Assembly: GCA_963402885.1 (NCBI GenBank)
Contig: OY727103.1
Span: 9,264,085-9,328,084, forward strand
Source: Antedon bifida
Lineage: Eukaryota > Echinodermata > Crinoidea > Comatulida > Antedonidae
Direction of reading: 5' to 3'
DNA length: 64,000 nt
This document shows, piece by piece, positions 44,298-56,151 of the stretch. Numbering within the stretch: position 1 is the first letter of the stretch; each line of letters opens with the position of its first letter. The position numbers and the translations under genes are program-made. The notes below the pieces were generated by a model that searched no databases, was not told the DNA's origin, and saw nothing but the letters and a program-made list of their open reading frames with translations.

Positions 44298-46163
44298 GAA
44301 CACCCTTGAAACACAAAAAAATGAAGGTCAAAATATTATAAATCTAAATTGGCAATATCAAAGTAATATTAAAGTTATTCACTTTAAGTCGAAAATTCGA
44401 GCCAAAAACAACAATTTTACGTAATTAACAGCTAAATTAATTTGATTACATTTCGTCTGTAAAATTGTCGCGAGCGAAAGTAAACAAATAATAATAATAA
44501 TAATAACTGGTACTTGATATAGCGCATTATGCTGAAAGCCTCAATGCGCTTTACAAAGACAGAAAATTTTGAAAAATTACAAATTAAAAAGGTGGGTTTT
44601 GAGGAGAGATTTGAAGACACTGGTGGAAGTAGCCTGACGGATTTCAATAGGCAACGCATTCCATAGAGAAACGGATGCCGAAGAAAATGAACGATTTCCA
44701 TAAAACTTAGTGGAGGGATGAAATATATGGGCAAGAAGAGACTCAGATCGAGATCTCAGAGACCGCTTAGGAACATAAGGTTGAATAAGTTCAGAAATGA
44801 ACTTAGATGAAGAATTATGAAGAGCTTTGAAAACAAAGAGCAGGATCTTGAATGTAATTCTTTGTGTTACCGGAAGCCAGTGAAGCTGTCTCAGCACAGG
44901 TGTGATATGTTGCCTTATGGGGCTTTGAACGACCAATCGGGCAGCTGTGTTCTGGACTCGCTGAATTTTAGAGATATCCTTTGCTGGTAAGCCATAAAGT
45001 AATGAGTTACAACAGTCTAGCCTTGATGTAACAAAGGCGTGAACAAGAATCTCAGTTGATCTTGAATCCAGGTACTTCCGAATGCTTCCAATTTTACGAA
45101 TAGCGTGAAGCCCAGCTTTGCAGATGTTATGTACCTGATTGGACATACAAAGCGTTGAATCCATGACAACTCCAAGGTTTCTACAGGATGACGATGGTTG
45201 AATGAAAGAATTACCAATCTTAACAGAGGCAGTCCAACACGCAGGCTTAAAACGAGAAGAAAAATGAATAAGTTCTGTTTTAGCATCATTCATAACCAGG
45301 TTGTTAGATTGACACCATGCTCTGACTTCGGCAATACAGGATTCAAGTTTACTGACAGCAGAATTACGCTGATTAGGGTTGAAAGTGACATAAAGCTGAG
45401 TGTCATCAGCGTACGCCATACACTTCACATTGTGAGATTCAATAAGGTCAAGTAGTGGGGCGGTAAATAAAATAAACAGAAGAGGACCAACCACAGACCC
45501 TTGTGGAACACCAACTGTAAGCAGAGTCGGGTTCGACAAAACATCCTTGATGACAATGGACTGGGACCTATCATTTAGATATGATGCAAACCAATTATGA
45601 CCAATTCCAGAGATACCGTAACGTGATGATAGACGATGTAATAACTGCTTATGGTTGATGGTGTCAAAAGCAGCACTGAAGTCTAAAAGGACCATAAGAA
45701 CCTCATTATGGTTGTCAAGTGCAATGCTAATATCATTATGCACAAGAAGAAGTGCAGATTCTACACTATGGTTTGGACGATAGGCGGATTGTCTAGTGGC
45801 AAATAAACAAAGATTTCAAACCATGTGTATACATTATGCATGATGCTAATTAGGATTGTTTACAACTCGTCACGGTTGAGAAGGTGTTTTCAAACAGATC
45901 GCAAAGAAGTTTTATGATTATGCATACAGAGTAGCCAAATAAGAGCGTTGCATTATGAGATATGTTTTGATCGAAAACTTTGACTGGAAGTCAAAGTTAT
46001 TTTTTAAACCAAAAAACGTCTGTATTTCAATTAAATGATTTTTTTCCGACTAATTTTTGGTGAAAGTTAATAACTATTATGATACTTCAAAATGACCCAC
46101 TTTCTTTCGAAATCTTTTTTATTTTTTTTTTTGGATTTTGACAAAGGGACAATACATCTTTAA
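44293..46163. mobile_element. TTAA MITE, copy 3, split by a LINE
   Basis: Inverted relative to copy 1. Left part 44293-44488, right part 45804-46163; the outermost left bases are missing. The two parts join on the 8-bp duplication taaacaaa. Confidence 0.75.
44489..45803 (-). mobile_element. 5'-truncated CR1/L2-type LINE with open reverse transcriptase
   Basis: Flanked by taaacaaa on both sides (44481-44488, 45804-45811). One frame is open from the 5' truncation point to the stop at 44577, about 408 codons: QSAYRPNHSVESALLLVHND, LLDFSAAFDTINHKQLLHRL, GVPQGSVVGPLLFILF, the catalytic AYADDTQLY, and the C-terminal LLYGLPAKDISKIQRVQNTA. The tail has agcgcattgaggctttc, gcgctatatcaagta and a TTATTA repeat. 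The lack of stops suggests a fairly recent insertion. Confidence 0.9.
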
Positions 46164-47915
46164 AGTAGAAAAGTGTCGAACTTTGTTTTTTGTTTTCTTG
46201 CGCGATGTGTTCAACGGTTTACCTAATTAGCATAACATTCCTTGTCCCTGATTGGTTAAGAGTCAAGTCATCTAGGTCACCTCTGTTTTGGTCATCGTTT
46301 TTGTTGTGTGGGTAAACACATGGGGACATGGCTGCTAGCGGGTCGGGGCCTACTAACTAGAGTGTAGTCGTCGCTTTTTTGTTTATTTTCACTTGTTTAT
46401 TAGGCATCTTTATAATTACGCCGTCTGCTGCTAATGTAGTTTTCATTGGTATTTCACAAGTCAGTGAGTTGATTTAGTATAAATAAAATTGTATATGCAA
46501 ACAAAAATGCCGAATAACTGGTGTGCCTCTCTCTAGCCTAGACCTGTCTATTCTGGACTGCCACCCTCCTGATGTTGTGCGTGTAGACTAAACCTTTTTT
46601 CTAGGTCTAGGCCAACTTTTTAGGTTAGGCCTATTCCGTAAGGGTAATTTGTGCCAGCCAGAGATGCATTTCATATAGGATTTAATGTGATGAATCAATA
46701 AATAATTGCCTACTTACGTTATGGGCCACTCACTTGCACTACATTTTTAGACTAGCTAGGCCTACTACCACCGTTAGGCAATTGTGGGAGAGCCCTACTG
46801 ACTGTACACAGGTCAACATCTGAGACCGACTTTTATTTTAATTTAAATAATTATATTTATATATATATATAATTATTATTTATCCAACGGCAAATTACTG
46901 AAAAAATGACAATGAGATACAAAAAAAAAAGCGAAAAGCTAAATCAAAACGATAAAGTAAAACAGCCAGAAAAAATTAGCAGAGCTTTCGGGCAACACTA
47001 GCAAGTGAAGGAATTTTATTACAGTATATCTCCCTGGATAGCCCTTAAATAAATTGTAAGATAAATTAATTTTGTTAACCCATGATTATTTTATTTTAAT
47101 ACTTGTATAATTTAAGATCTAGCCCTATTACGAGTACTGTATACGACATTGGACGACAAATAACACAAATTACATTTTGTAAAGTAATTTCTCAATATTT
47201 ATTTTCATAAATACAGTAACTATATTATATTGCACACATCATTTGTTTTTACATGCATTTACATGTACTACTGTATATGTATAAAATATTTCAGTCGTGC
47301 AATGTGCATTTTAATAATGGCAGTACTGTAGTTTTCATTAGATGTACACAAAAATCATTTACCCGAGCACTACTTATAAATTAACATGCTGCAGCAGGTC
47401 AGTGGCATTATTTTTCCAGTAGCCATATAAAATACTAGTCCAGTAAATAAACTCGACCCAGCCAGTTATTTTTAATTTTTTTTTGTAATTTGTACACATA
47501 TTTAGTCTGAACGTTAATATTTTCAACCAAATCTGATCATTCTCAAATACGTACAGGTACAAATTAGTCAACAAGATCTCATGAATAGATGTTGAATATA
47601 ACATGCATAGCTCTTAAAAATATGAGATGTCGTGTTTACTTGAATCTTTTCATAACAGCATTACTGACACAAAATATGAGAAATTTAAAAGTAATTAGTA
47701 ATAATATACACCAGTATTATATACTATACTATATATATCATTTTAAATTACGGTACTTGAAACACAAGTATGTATTTCAACATTATTTGTACTGTACTAT
47801 CATAAGAGATGGGAAGCTCAAATAATAAGTACATTTATGTAAACATTTCTTATTACAAAAGACAGGAAACTCAAGTAATAAGTACAATAATTACACATAT
47901 ATTGAATAAAAGTTT
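46164..47915. other. No gene recognised
   Basis: AT-rich DNA with an AT microsatellite at 46852-46872. Short frames at 47374-47604 and 47589-47825 look random. Confidence 0.5.
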
Positions 47916-47919
47916 ATAT

Positions 47920-48064
47920 TAATAATGAATGTATTTTTTTGGAGAGAATATTTCATTCATTTAAAGATTGACTATTTTCTATTTAACTCTCTGCCCTGTT
48001 AAATATAAGTCAATCATTCTGAAATATTAATATCTCTATTCAATTCATAAACATTAATTATTTA
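47920..48064. mobile_element. Foldback MITE (AATAATGAATGTTT family), degraded copy
   Basis: aataatgaatgta, then ggagagaatatttcattcat on the left; right arm ataaacattaattattta. Interior shorter than in the 41.9-kb copy. Confidence 0.6.
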
Positions 48065-48179
48065 CTTTACAATAAAGTATAACAGTCAACACTACATCAC
48101 CATAATAAAACTAAATAACTTGCCAATAGTTCACTGAAACCATGGTCAAGGAACTGTTTTGATAATGCATCTATGTATC

Positions 48180-48313
48180 TTAAAAATGTACACCATATTT
48201 TATGACCTTGACGTTTATGTAATTCTTCTGGCAATTTGTATGGACTACTGACCCCGCAACAGCATTGGGCTTCAATCCTCTTTGAATGCTCGCTGTATTC
48301 ACACTATCTGCTC
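48180..48313 (-). CDS. Exon of an unnamed protein with a VHxxCxxxY motif
   Basis: Acceptor ctattttag, phase 1, then ADSVNTASIQRGLKPNAVAG and SVVHTNCQKNYINVKVIK, ending at TAA. The block A-S-x-x-R, then VHxxCxxxY-x-N, is common in uncharacterised invertebrate proteins and in repeat-derived genes with a Cys/His N-terminal module. With only 44 codons it is probably the end of a broken or partial gene. Confidence 0.4.
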
Positions 48314-48449
48314 CTAAAATAGTAGTAACAAAATTTATACAGCGAAAAACAAACTTTCATTTGTTTTTTTAGTTCATTGAAGATGAAAAAGTAATTGGAA
48401 AAAAAAATTAATGATTTATAATGCCAGAGAAAAATGTAACTAAACATAC

Positions 48450-48499
48450 CTTTCTGTCTGATTGATACAGATTTATAACTCTTCTCATCAATTGTTTCT
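48450..48499 (-). CDS. Preceding small exon of the same unnamed protein
   Basis: 50 nt between acceptor aaatgatttgcag-like sequence and donor GTATGT, encoding ETIDEKSYKSVSIRQK. Joins in frame to 48313. No upstream exon recognised. Confidence 0.35.
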
Positions 48500-50050
48500 C
48501 TGCAAATGATGCAGTACAGTACTGTATTGTTTAATAGTAGTACAAGATATCTATGGTAAATGAAATAGATATCACAACAAATACATTAATAGAATATAAT
48601 CTGTAGTTTACACAGAGGAAATGTATATCGCATAAATAGGCCTAGGCCCTACTACTACTACTAGGCCTAGGTTTGATAAAAAATAAATAGGCCTAGGCCT
48701 AGTATTACTTATTAGAAGCTTCATGATTAATTAGATTTTAATGCTAATATAAATTTGTGAAAATTGTAACTAGGCCTATTATACTGTACATCCAATAATG
48801 TAATTATTTTAGAGAAAATGACCAAATAATCTAAGTTAAATATTTTTTGGAATGTGTACTTTACAGTACTTAGTACCGTTATGTTGAAAATTCTTCCAAA
48901 GCAATAACGTTCAAACCAACATTCACACAATTAAACTTTTTATGTACATATTTTAATAAAAAATGTCTTTCTTTTAATAGGTATTAACACACTTGAATGA
49001 ACAATATGAGCAAGTAGTGGAAAATGGTGACGAAATCAACACAAAATGTGGTAGCAACATTCACAATATTTATTTGAACTTTTCTTACTATGACACTTTA
49101 AAATGGATGAACAATCACAGAAGACAAGCTATTGCTGTAATCAATTATTAGTTGAAAATAAATTGTCAACAATAATGCAGAAATTCAATGAAATATACTA
49201 GTAATTAACTCATTTTTTACTGTACTGTACTGTAAATCTTCACACATTAAAATTATGGAGATTTTATCTTATGTACTGTAGTAGTATTTTTTATAGTATT
49301 ATATTTTAGTATACAAATGTTATTGCTCTAATTATGAAAACTATACAACATTTTAAAAGCTGGAAAACAACCAACACATTTGCCGAATGCTTTATGATAG
49401 TCATCCAATATTTATCTTGTGTTCCACTACCGAGTCTACTGCCAGTTGCCTTTATGCAGTATGGGTGTAACCTCTGTTCCAGTCTTCATTAGCTTAAGTC
49501 TATAAATTGAAAAACAATGATGTATAAATACAAAAGTCAAACAGAAAAGTTAAATATTTCACAATGTATTGCATACATATAATTATTATTTCTGTACATG
49601 AATCTGAAGTTTTTAATTTGGGGTACTAATGTACAGTAAGGAATACCTGAAAAGTGCATCTCCTCCCTCAAATAGGCAGACAATCTATTCTACCGTCAAC
49701 TTCTTTGGTACTGTATGCTGATCATTTTCCAAATGTTCGTTTTTTTGTCATCAGTTAGTCTTTTTTTTAGACTTTAAAATTAATTCAAGCTCCAAATGTA
49801 TATCAATGGTACATCAACATAGTAGGCCTATTTCCTGTAGCTAGTTGTGGAGTGATGGCTTAGCTAGGTGAGTACGATATATAGGACCTAGCTATAGGCC
49901 TCAAAGTGGGTTCCCGTCTACTTTTCTGACCCGATCTGCCTGCCTACAGCTGCTGCTACACTACACAGTAGTAAACTACAGTACTAACTAGGCCTAGGCC
50001 CTACTAGATAGTAGAAGTAGGCTTATATTATAGCCCTAGCCTAGATAGCT
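48500..50050. other. No gene recognised
   Basis: A plus frame at about 48981-49151 follows an AG acceptor-like site, but its protein has no recognisable family. Remaining sequence is AT-rich with AGGCCTA clusters near 48640 and 49820-50050. Confidence 0.4.
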
Positions 50051-50062
50051 AAGCTTATAACT

Positions 50063-50413
50063 ATTTCTCGTCCTTACCTTGAAATCTTTAAACTTTCTTT
50101 TAGTTTCAATGCTCCTTCTTTCTTTAATTCTCTACCTTTAAGCATCCGTAACTCTTACAATTTCTCCTCCTTTAAATCTCTTTTGAAAAAACACCTGTTT
50201 CTCTCTCTTTGATTTTATTTCTTTTTTTCCTTCTTTCATTGTTGGCATTCTGTATATTTATATATATATATTATTTTTTATATCTTTGTTAATTTTGTGT
50301 TTTTAGTTTATTTTGTATTTACTGTTTGTTTGAGGGTCCCTAATGATCAGCTGATGCTGGATGGACCACCCTCATAAAATATTGTTGAAATAAAATAAAT
50401 AAATAAAATAAAT
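50063..50413 (+). mobile_element. LINE ORF2 C-terminus and 3' tail
   Basis: 50063-50212 encodes ISRPYLEIFKLSFSFNAPSF, then FNSLPLSIRNSYNFSSFKSL and a stop: the usual last block of CR1/L2-type ORF2. The tail carries gagggtccctaatgatcagc and ends in AAATAAATAAAATAAATA. Same family as 18281-18390. Confidence 0.75.
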
Positions 50414-50639
50414 ACGCCAAAAACGTCTAGTTTGCGATATATAACTATTATAGGAGAATGTGTCATTCATCTAAAATAGAATTCTACTTACCAGCAAATT
50501 AACGGCAGAGCTTTTTACATCATACGATCAGGGAAACCCCAGAACTTTCTTCTGTTCGTCGCACATGCTTTGAACAGATCGGATCTCCCCTGTTTGGATA
50601 CTCATTAACATATCATGCATATTTATGAGCTGTTAGCTA

Positions 50640-50843
50640 ACCAACGTTATTTAGGAATTTCTGAGCTTATGAGTTCGAAAAAATGGTAAACTTATTTTTA
50701 TTTTTTATAAGCGAAATCAATATTTTTTTCGGATTTTTTTTCAGCGAAAGTGAATAACTTTATTATAACTACAAAGTGGTCTATTCAAAATTTGATTTTT
50801 TTCATCTTTATTTTTCATGTTTTGGGGGACAATACAACTTTAA
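50640..50843. mobile_element. TTAA MITE, partial copy
   Basis: The right half resembles that of the copy at 54901-55257 (gtgaataactttattataac, then gggggacaatacaactttaa). Left end not found. Confidence 0.55.
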
Positions 50844-51097
50844 TATTAAAAAATATATGAATAACATTAATTGGTGTTCAGTTCAGGAGCGGATCCAGCC
50901 GTAACATCATATAGCTACACAAACCCTAATATGTGTGAAGTGTGAGCTTAAATAATCCGGACACGTTTTATTAAAGATAATGAAAACATGCCTAAGACAC
51001 AGATATTTTACACGATTTTCTATATTAAGCATACCAAGTGTAGTGAGTTCAGAGTAGCCAACATGGGCTCTGCGTTCCAAATTTGCAATAAATCTTA

Positions 51098-53270
51098 CTA
51101 GTTTATTTTGGGTGGTTTGTAATTTTTGTTAACTCCATGAAACCTAGCTGGTGAGGCATAATCTAGTAAAGGCTGTACCAGCGCCATACCCAACAGTTTT
51201 CGTGACTGTTTGTTGATAAAAGGAGATTGACGCCAAAGATATTTTATACAGGAAGTGGCCTTTTTAAAGACTGATTGAGCAAAGTTGTTCCCAGTGACGT
51301 TATGATCAATTACAATTCCTAAATAGTTTACACTTGTTTTACATTCAATCACTTGACCTTTACAAATTATCTTAAACTAAATGGTACGCTCGCTTCGCTC
51401 GCGTACCATCTAGGTCGTGTCCACAGACGGTTCTCGAATACACAGTAATTTCAGCGTAAAAAAACTGCCAATTTCAAATGTACGTACCGCAGGACTAAAA
51501 ATACATTGTCGTTTTCAGAAACAAATAGACACGATGATTAATGTAGTCAACTAAAATTAGCACCCTGGGGATTAGGCCTACTTCCTTAGGAGAAACTTGT
51601 TTTAAAAATAAGTCCATTTTTTTTATTTGAACTCATTTAAACAAACCCAATTTGTGTTTTGTATATAACATTAGAGTTAGAGGGAAGTTAGGGAAGAGGA
51701 TGGGAAGAACAATTTTTAAATATATTCTTTATCCACTCAGTAACGAAATATTATTTTTAATGTTTTATAGGCCTATCAATAATATACCATTAAACACAGT
51801 AAAACATTTACGATTTAATATTTTTTTTAAACTGTCCCTGTTATAGTCGATTGAAATAGTAAAGTACGTGTAACGATACACCACTACGGCGTTTATATTT
51901 TTTCATAATTATTAATTAATAACGTTGAGAAGCAACTGTCAGTAATAAAGTTTTTATTTGTATATGTATAATTTATATGTCTTTATATATCCAGCAGTAG
52001 AGCCACAGTCACAGTAATAAATGTTCTTTGTATTATTATGTGTTTATATATCTAACAGTAAAAACATTCACAGTAAGACATTTTCGATTCAAATGGCGAC
52101 CAAAAATGGTTAATACGTATTTACAATATTGTCAAAGTATTGCAATACTATATCTCAGTTGTAAGTTTATTCTCCAAAGGCCCATAAATTTACCTACTTA
52201 TGTTAAACAAAGGGCTCATAAATTTACCTACAAACTGGGAGTTTGAGAGATTGGAATGTTCCATTCATCGCAAATCAATACATTTGTATAAACGCATATT
52301 ATATCTATCAAAATAGTATTTTTTTAAGAAAATCGGCCTGTTTTCAATATTATGATACTGTACTCGAGCTGTTCAACCGGTTTTCAGCTATCAAAAACAA
52401 TTATCGTTGAAAGAGATAGGAAAATGCCAAGCATCCTCATAATATTGTGTGCAGGTATTTTTCAAGAGGACATCCATTAGACAGTGTATACCACGATCGG
52501 AAAACACCCCTATTTGGGGCAAATCGTTGAACCTAAATTATCAATAACTAATTATATAACTCAATTTAATTAGTAAACAGGGTTACAACAGGTGGTTAAA
52601 ATCAGTATCGAGATTCTAACCAACTTAATATACCATCGAATAAACATTCTAGAAATAAAGCGCGATTTACCGAATTTTGCCCTTACGTAAATTTATATAT
52701 AGATGATTCAACTTTTCTTTTTGATCCAAATAATATTGCTTCTGTCTTTCCAACATGCAACGATAACCTATTATCTGCCAGCCATTCGTAACATGACGAT
52801 ATGTTTTTACTTAGAACCTCTTCGATTACCTTTTGATCATAGTGAGAATATGTAATGGCACTCATCAGCATATGGCGTAAAGTACACAGCGAATTAATAC
52901 TAATTGCCATATCATTTATATAATATACCAAAAAAAGCAGTGGCCCCAAAATACTTCCTTGTGGGACACCATGCGTAATGTCTCCAATAGAAGATTTTTC
53001 GCGGTTGATTTCAACATACTGTTTCCTTCGGGAAAGGTATGATGAAAACCAGTCTGTTTTTTCGACACCTATTGCAGATAACTTTCCATTAAATATAGCG
53101 TGGTCAACCGAATCGAACGCCTTGCGTATATCTAACAACACCATACCAGTATAAAGACCTCTAGATGTGTTCTCTTTTATACAATCAATACGGTCAATTA
53201 AACAACTGTCGGTAGAATGACCAGCGCGAAATCCAGATTGATTAACGTTAAGAAGGTTGTTGTCGTTCAA
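51098..53270 (-). mobile_element. LINE reverse transcriptase interrupted by a Helitron
   Basis: The 5' part, 52704-53270, has NQSGFRAGHSTDSCLIDRID, LLDIRKAFDSVDHAIF, WFSSYLSRRKQYVEIN, GVPQGSILGPLLFLVYYIND and LSLHVGKTEAILFGSKRK. The 3' part, 51098-51376, continues with VIECKTSVNYLGIVIDHN and LLGMALVQPLLDYASPA. Reading across the Helitron edges keeps frame exactly. The YADD block is damaged (a frameshift near the TLRHMLMSAIT stretch), so the LINE was already decaying or decayed later. Confidence 0.85.
51377..52703 (-). mobile_element. Non-autonomous Helitron, family 2, copy 2
   Basis: 1327 bp. Starts TCTATATATAAATTTACGTA after host A and ends with the same long hairpin, then TTAG (a change from CTAG) before host T. 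Inserted between the second and third bases of an A|T step in the LINE, with no target duplication. Confidence 0.88.
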
Positions 53271-53285
53271 GTATCTTTTAAATTC

Positions 53286-53875
53286 TTTTCTAAACTTTTC
53301 GGTACCACAAGGATTTGTTCTTGGGCCGCAATGGTTTACTATTTATTTACACCCGATACGGGATATCATAAGTAAATATGATCTGTGCTATCATGTTTAT
53401 GCTGATGATACTCAGCTTTATATTTCCTTTAAACCTACAATAAAACACAGTGACATTTCTTTGGAATCGCTCCAACATTGTATCTATGAATTGCGTGTCT
53501 GGATGAAAAACAACTTTCTTAAATTAAATGATGAAAAAACAGAATATATTCTCTTTGGATCAAAACAGCAGTTGGAAAAACTGCCACCAAGTTGTATTCA
53601 CATTGGTGAAACCCAAATAGACCCGGCTAGGCAGGTTTGAAATCTTGGGGTTGAAATGGATGTGAATATGACTATGATTTCTCATATCTCAAAAACTATT
53701 TCTGCGTCGTCTTTTCACTTATGAAACATCCGAAAGATCTACCGTCTGTTTTATTTTAGTTTCAGTTTCTACTTTCCATTGTTTTTGTATTAAATTTTTT
53801 AATTGGTATGGACGCACCATCTACGTATGTGTGCCACTGTTAAAAAAGTGTTGTTCCAAATAAATATTATTATTA
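53286..53875 (+). mobile_element. LINE reverse transcriptase fragment, opposite strand
   Basis: FSVPQGFVLGPQWFTIYL, then CYHVYADDTQLYISFKP and LRVWMKNNFLKLNDEKTEYI. A stop at 53640 interrupts NLGVEMD. The end has ccaaataaatattattatta. Joined back to back with the minus-strand LINE at 53270. Confidence 0.8.
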
Positions 53876-53905
53876 TATTATGTATTTCGTAAAATCATTC
53901 TAATA

Positions 53906-54065
53906 CAGTATGTTAGAGAATGATCGCTCAGACCTATAGGAACAATTCCAGATTCAATTATGTTAGTAGGTTTGTTGGTAAGTACATGGTCAATTAGAGT
54001 AGAGCTGCGTTCAGTAATACGAGTTGGTTCATTTATCAATTGTGAACTGTGAAGATCAAGACATT
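53906..54065 (-). mobile_element. LINE endonuclease fragment
   Basis: Minus strand reads ECLDLHSSQLINEPTRITER, then SSTLIDHVLTNKPTNIIESG and LSDHS. The EPTR...STLIDHxxTN...SDHS order is the C-terminal block of the LINE AP endonuclease. The 5' part is missing. Confidence 0.75.
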
Positions 54066-54413
54066 CGGAGAACCTGGTATGCGCGGCGCGCTGAACATCC
54101 GGTGATTCGGCTCGAAGAAGACGAATTATTATTTATTCGGCCTACCTGATAATAATATTATTATTATTAGTGTAGGCTTATTGATGGAAGTTCTACAGTT
54201 AATTTAAACGACCTAGGCCTAAGTGAATATTTTATTGACAAGGAATCATTAATTAATAATTATCTGTATATTATTCTTTGCAAGGTAAGGTGAATGCAAG
54301 GCCTAACTAGGCCTAGCTAGGCAGGATTATTACAAAAAGGAGGCCTAGCTACACCCGCCCCAGTAGATATTCAACTTGTTGTTGGCTATATAATATAAGA
54401 GATGTGTTCTTGT

Positions 54414-54476
54414 ATATACATACATGTGCATACATACACTGTGTTCTTGTATATACGTACATGTACATACATACAC
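54414..54476. repeat. Left remnant of the 37-bp minisatellite
   Basis: About 1.7 units of gtgttcttgtatatacgtac-type repeat. The LTR retrotransposon begins directly after it, and the array continues on its far side at 62387. Confidence 0.9.
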
Positions 54477-55877
54477 TGTAATTGGACCTGGGGAGCCGGG
54501 ACGCCCTCTATACCAATACGTATAACCAAGGAACACAAACACTTGAGTACGGGTACTTCTTTGTCTTTATTCTAAAGCGGTAAAACTGCAAACAAACATA
54601 ATCGATACATAGTCTAGTCACAAACATCATGAATAAAATGATTAATGGATTTATATAGTAAATATGTCAGAATGGTGAAATATTACATTCTCTACAAACA
54701 GAGATTATCAACTGTTTGCAAACTTCAATTTCTTACAATAAAGTTTAGCGTTACGCATAACACTTCAATTACATCAAAACCTATGAACAATCAAATGTAA
54801 GCATAATAACTGATTATTACAAATAAACTTACAGAGTGTGACTCAACATAATACGGATTCAATCTGAGCGAGCTTCGGGAAGCAAATCACTTGGATAACT
54901 TTAAAGATATATTGTCCCCCTAAAAAAATATTTTTTTAAATATTTTTTTTGAATATGTTATTTTAATGTCAAATAATAGTTATTCACTCTCACAAAAAAT
55001 TGGGTCTGAAAAAAATTTATTTACCTGAGAAAAATGTAATTTAAAGCAAAAAATGGTCAAATTGTCTGGAAGACAATGTGTTTTTGGGTAATTTAACTGT
55101 TTATTTTGTCTTTTTATAGGTGAAATAATTTTTTTTCCCCGTTTTTTTTCTTATGGAAGTGAACAACTTCATTAAAACTGCAAAATGGCCTATTCAAAGT
55201 CCGATTTTAAATTTTTTTTTTTTTTTTTCATGATTTTGGGGGACAATACATCTTTAAAATTTCTAAAAAGAAACATATTATCACTAAATAATAACGTTGG
55301 TAAACACCGCCCTCAATCTCTAAACTAACTCATAAATATTCATGACTAAGACAAATCGGCGAGTGGAGGTCCTTTAGCAGAAGCTATAAATGACCAGAAA
55401 CTAAGAAAATTATACGATTAAATTATAACCTTCTAGTGCTTAAAATATATATGGATAAACGCTAGTTGTATTTTAGGCTTAACATACGGCATACAGTGCT
55501 AACATATGGCATGCAACGATAACATATGTGTACATTCTTCGTTAACGGGAAGCTCGAAACAACGACGAGCCACACCTTGTCATCCTCGTGGTAACATGTT
55601 GGACCAAAGATCCATAAAATTCTTCTAATATAATAAGTAACAGCTAACAAAATAACAACTATCAGATTCTAAGGTAAAAACATAACTACTATATATAGGT
55701 TCCGAAACTCACCAGAAAACATAAAAACGGTGATAAACACAGGTAACTTTGCATCTTAAAGATACATCTTTCAAAGATGACTAATTTGTTAAAAAGAACA
55801 TAACCTTGCGGTAGAGCTAACCTTAGTTAACCCCAGAGGGCGCTACGATCAATAAAACTCCTCAAACGGAGACAGCA
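54477..55877 (-). mobile_element. 3' LTR of the BEL/Pao retrotransposon
   Basis: Bounded by TG...CA on the minus strand (TGCTGTCTCCGTTTGAGG to CCAATTACA). It matches the 5' LTR at 61678-62386 but is 1401 bp against 709 because of about 690 extra bases, including a TTAA MITE at 54901-55257. A purine-rich tract, actggggggattg, precedes it, as expected of a polypurine tract. Confidence 0.85.
54901..55257. mobile_element. TTAA MITE, copy 4, within the LTR
   Basis: 357 bp, TTAAAGATATATTGTCCCCC to GGGGGACAATACATCTTTAA. Shorter and diverged from copies 1-3. Confidence 0.72.
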
Positions 55878-56151
55878 CAATCCCCCCAGTGATGACCGCA
55901 TCATCACTAAAAATGGAGTGATCGTACCAAGTTACATGAGGGACAACAAAACATAAAACAAGCGCTACTGACTTAACATAAGTAGACCCTTACTTGCTAC
56001 AACCATTAATAACATGAGATATTAAGATACAATCGTATTATTATTATTAAGCTACCTTTAACTTATTTGTTGTTAAAAACCATTATTTAACTAAAACTAC
56101 AAAATATGCATTATCTGCTGTAATGCTAACAAATTCCTCCAAGCTAGTCTT

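Noticed and set aside
48981..49151. Possible plus-strand exon beginning VLTHLNEQYEQVVENG
   Set aside because: The acceptor is weak, it has no donor or partner exon, and the product resembles nothing I recognise.
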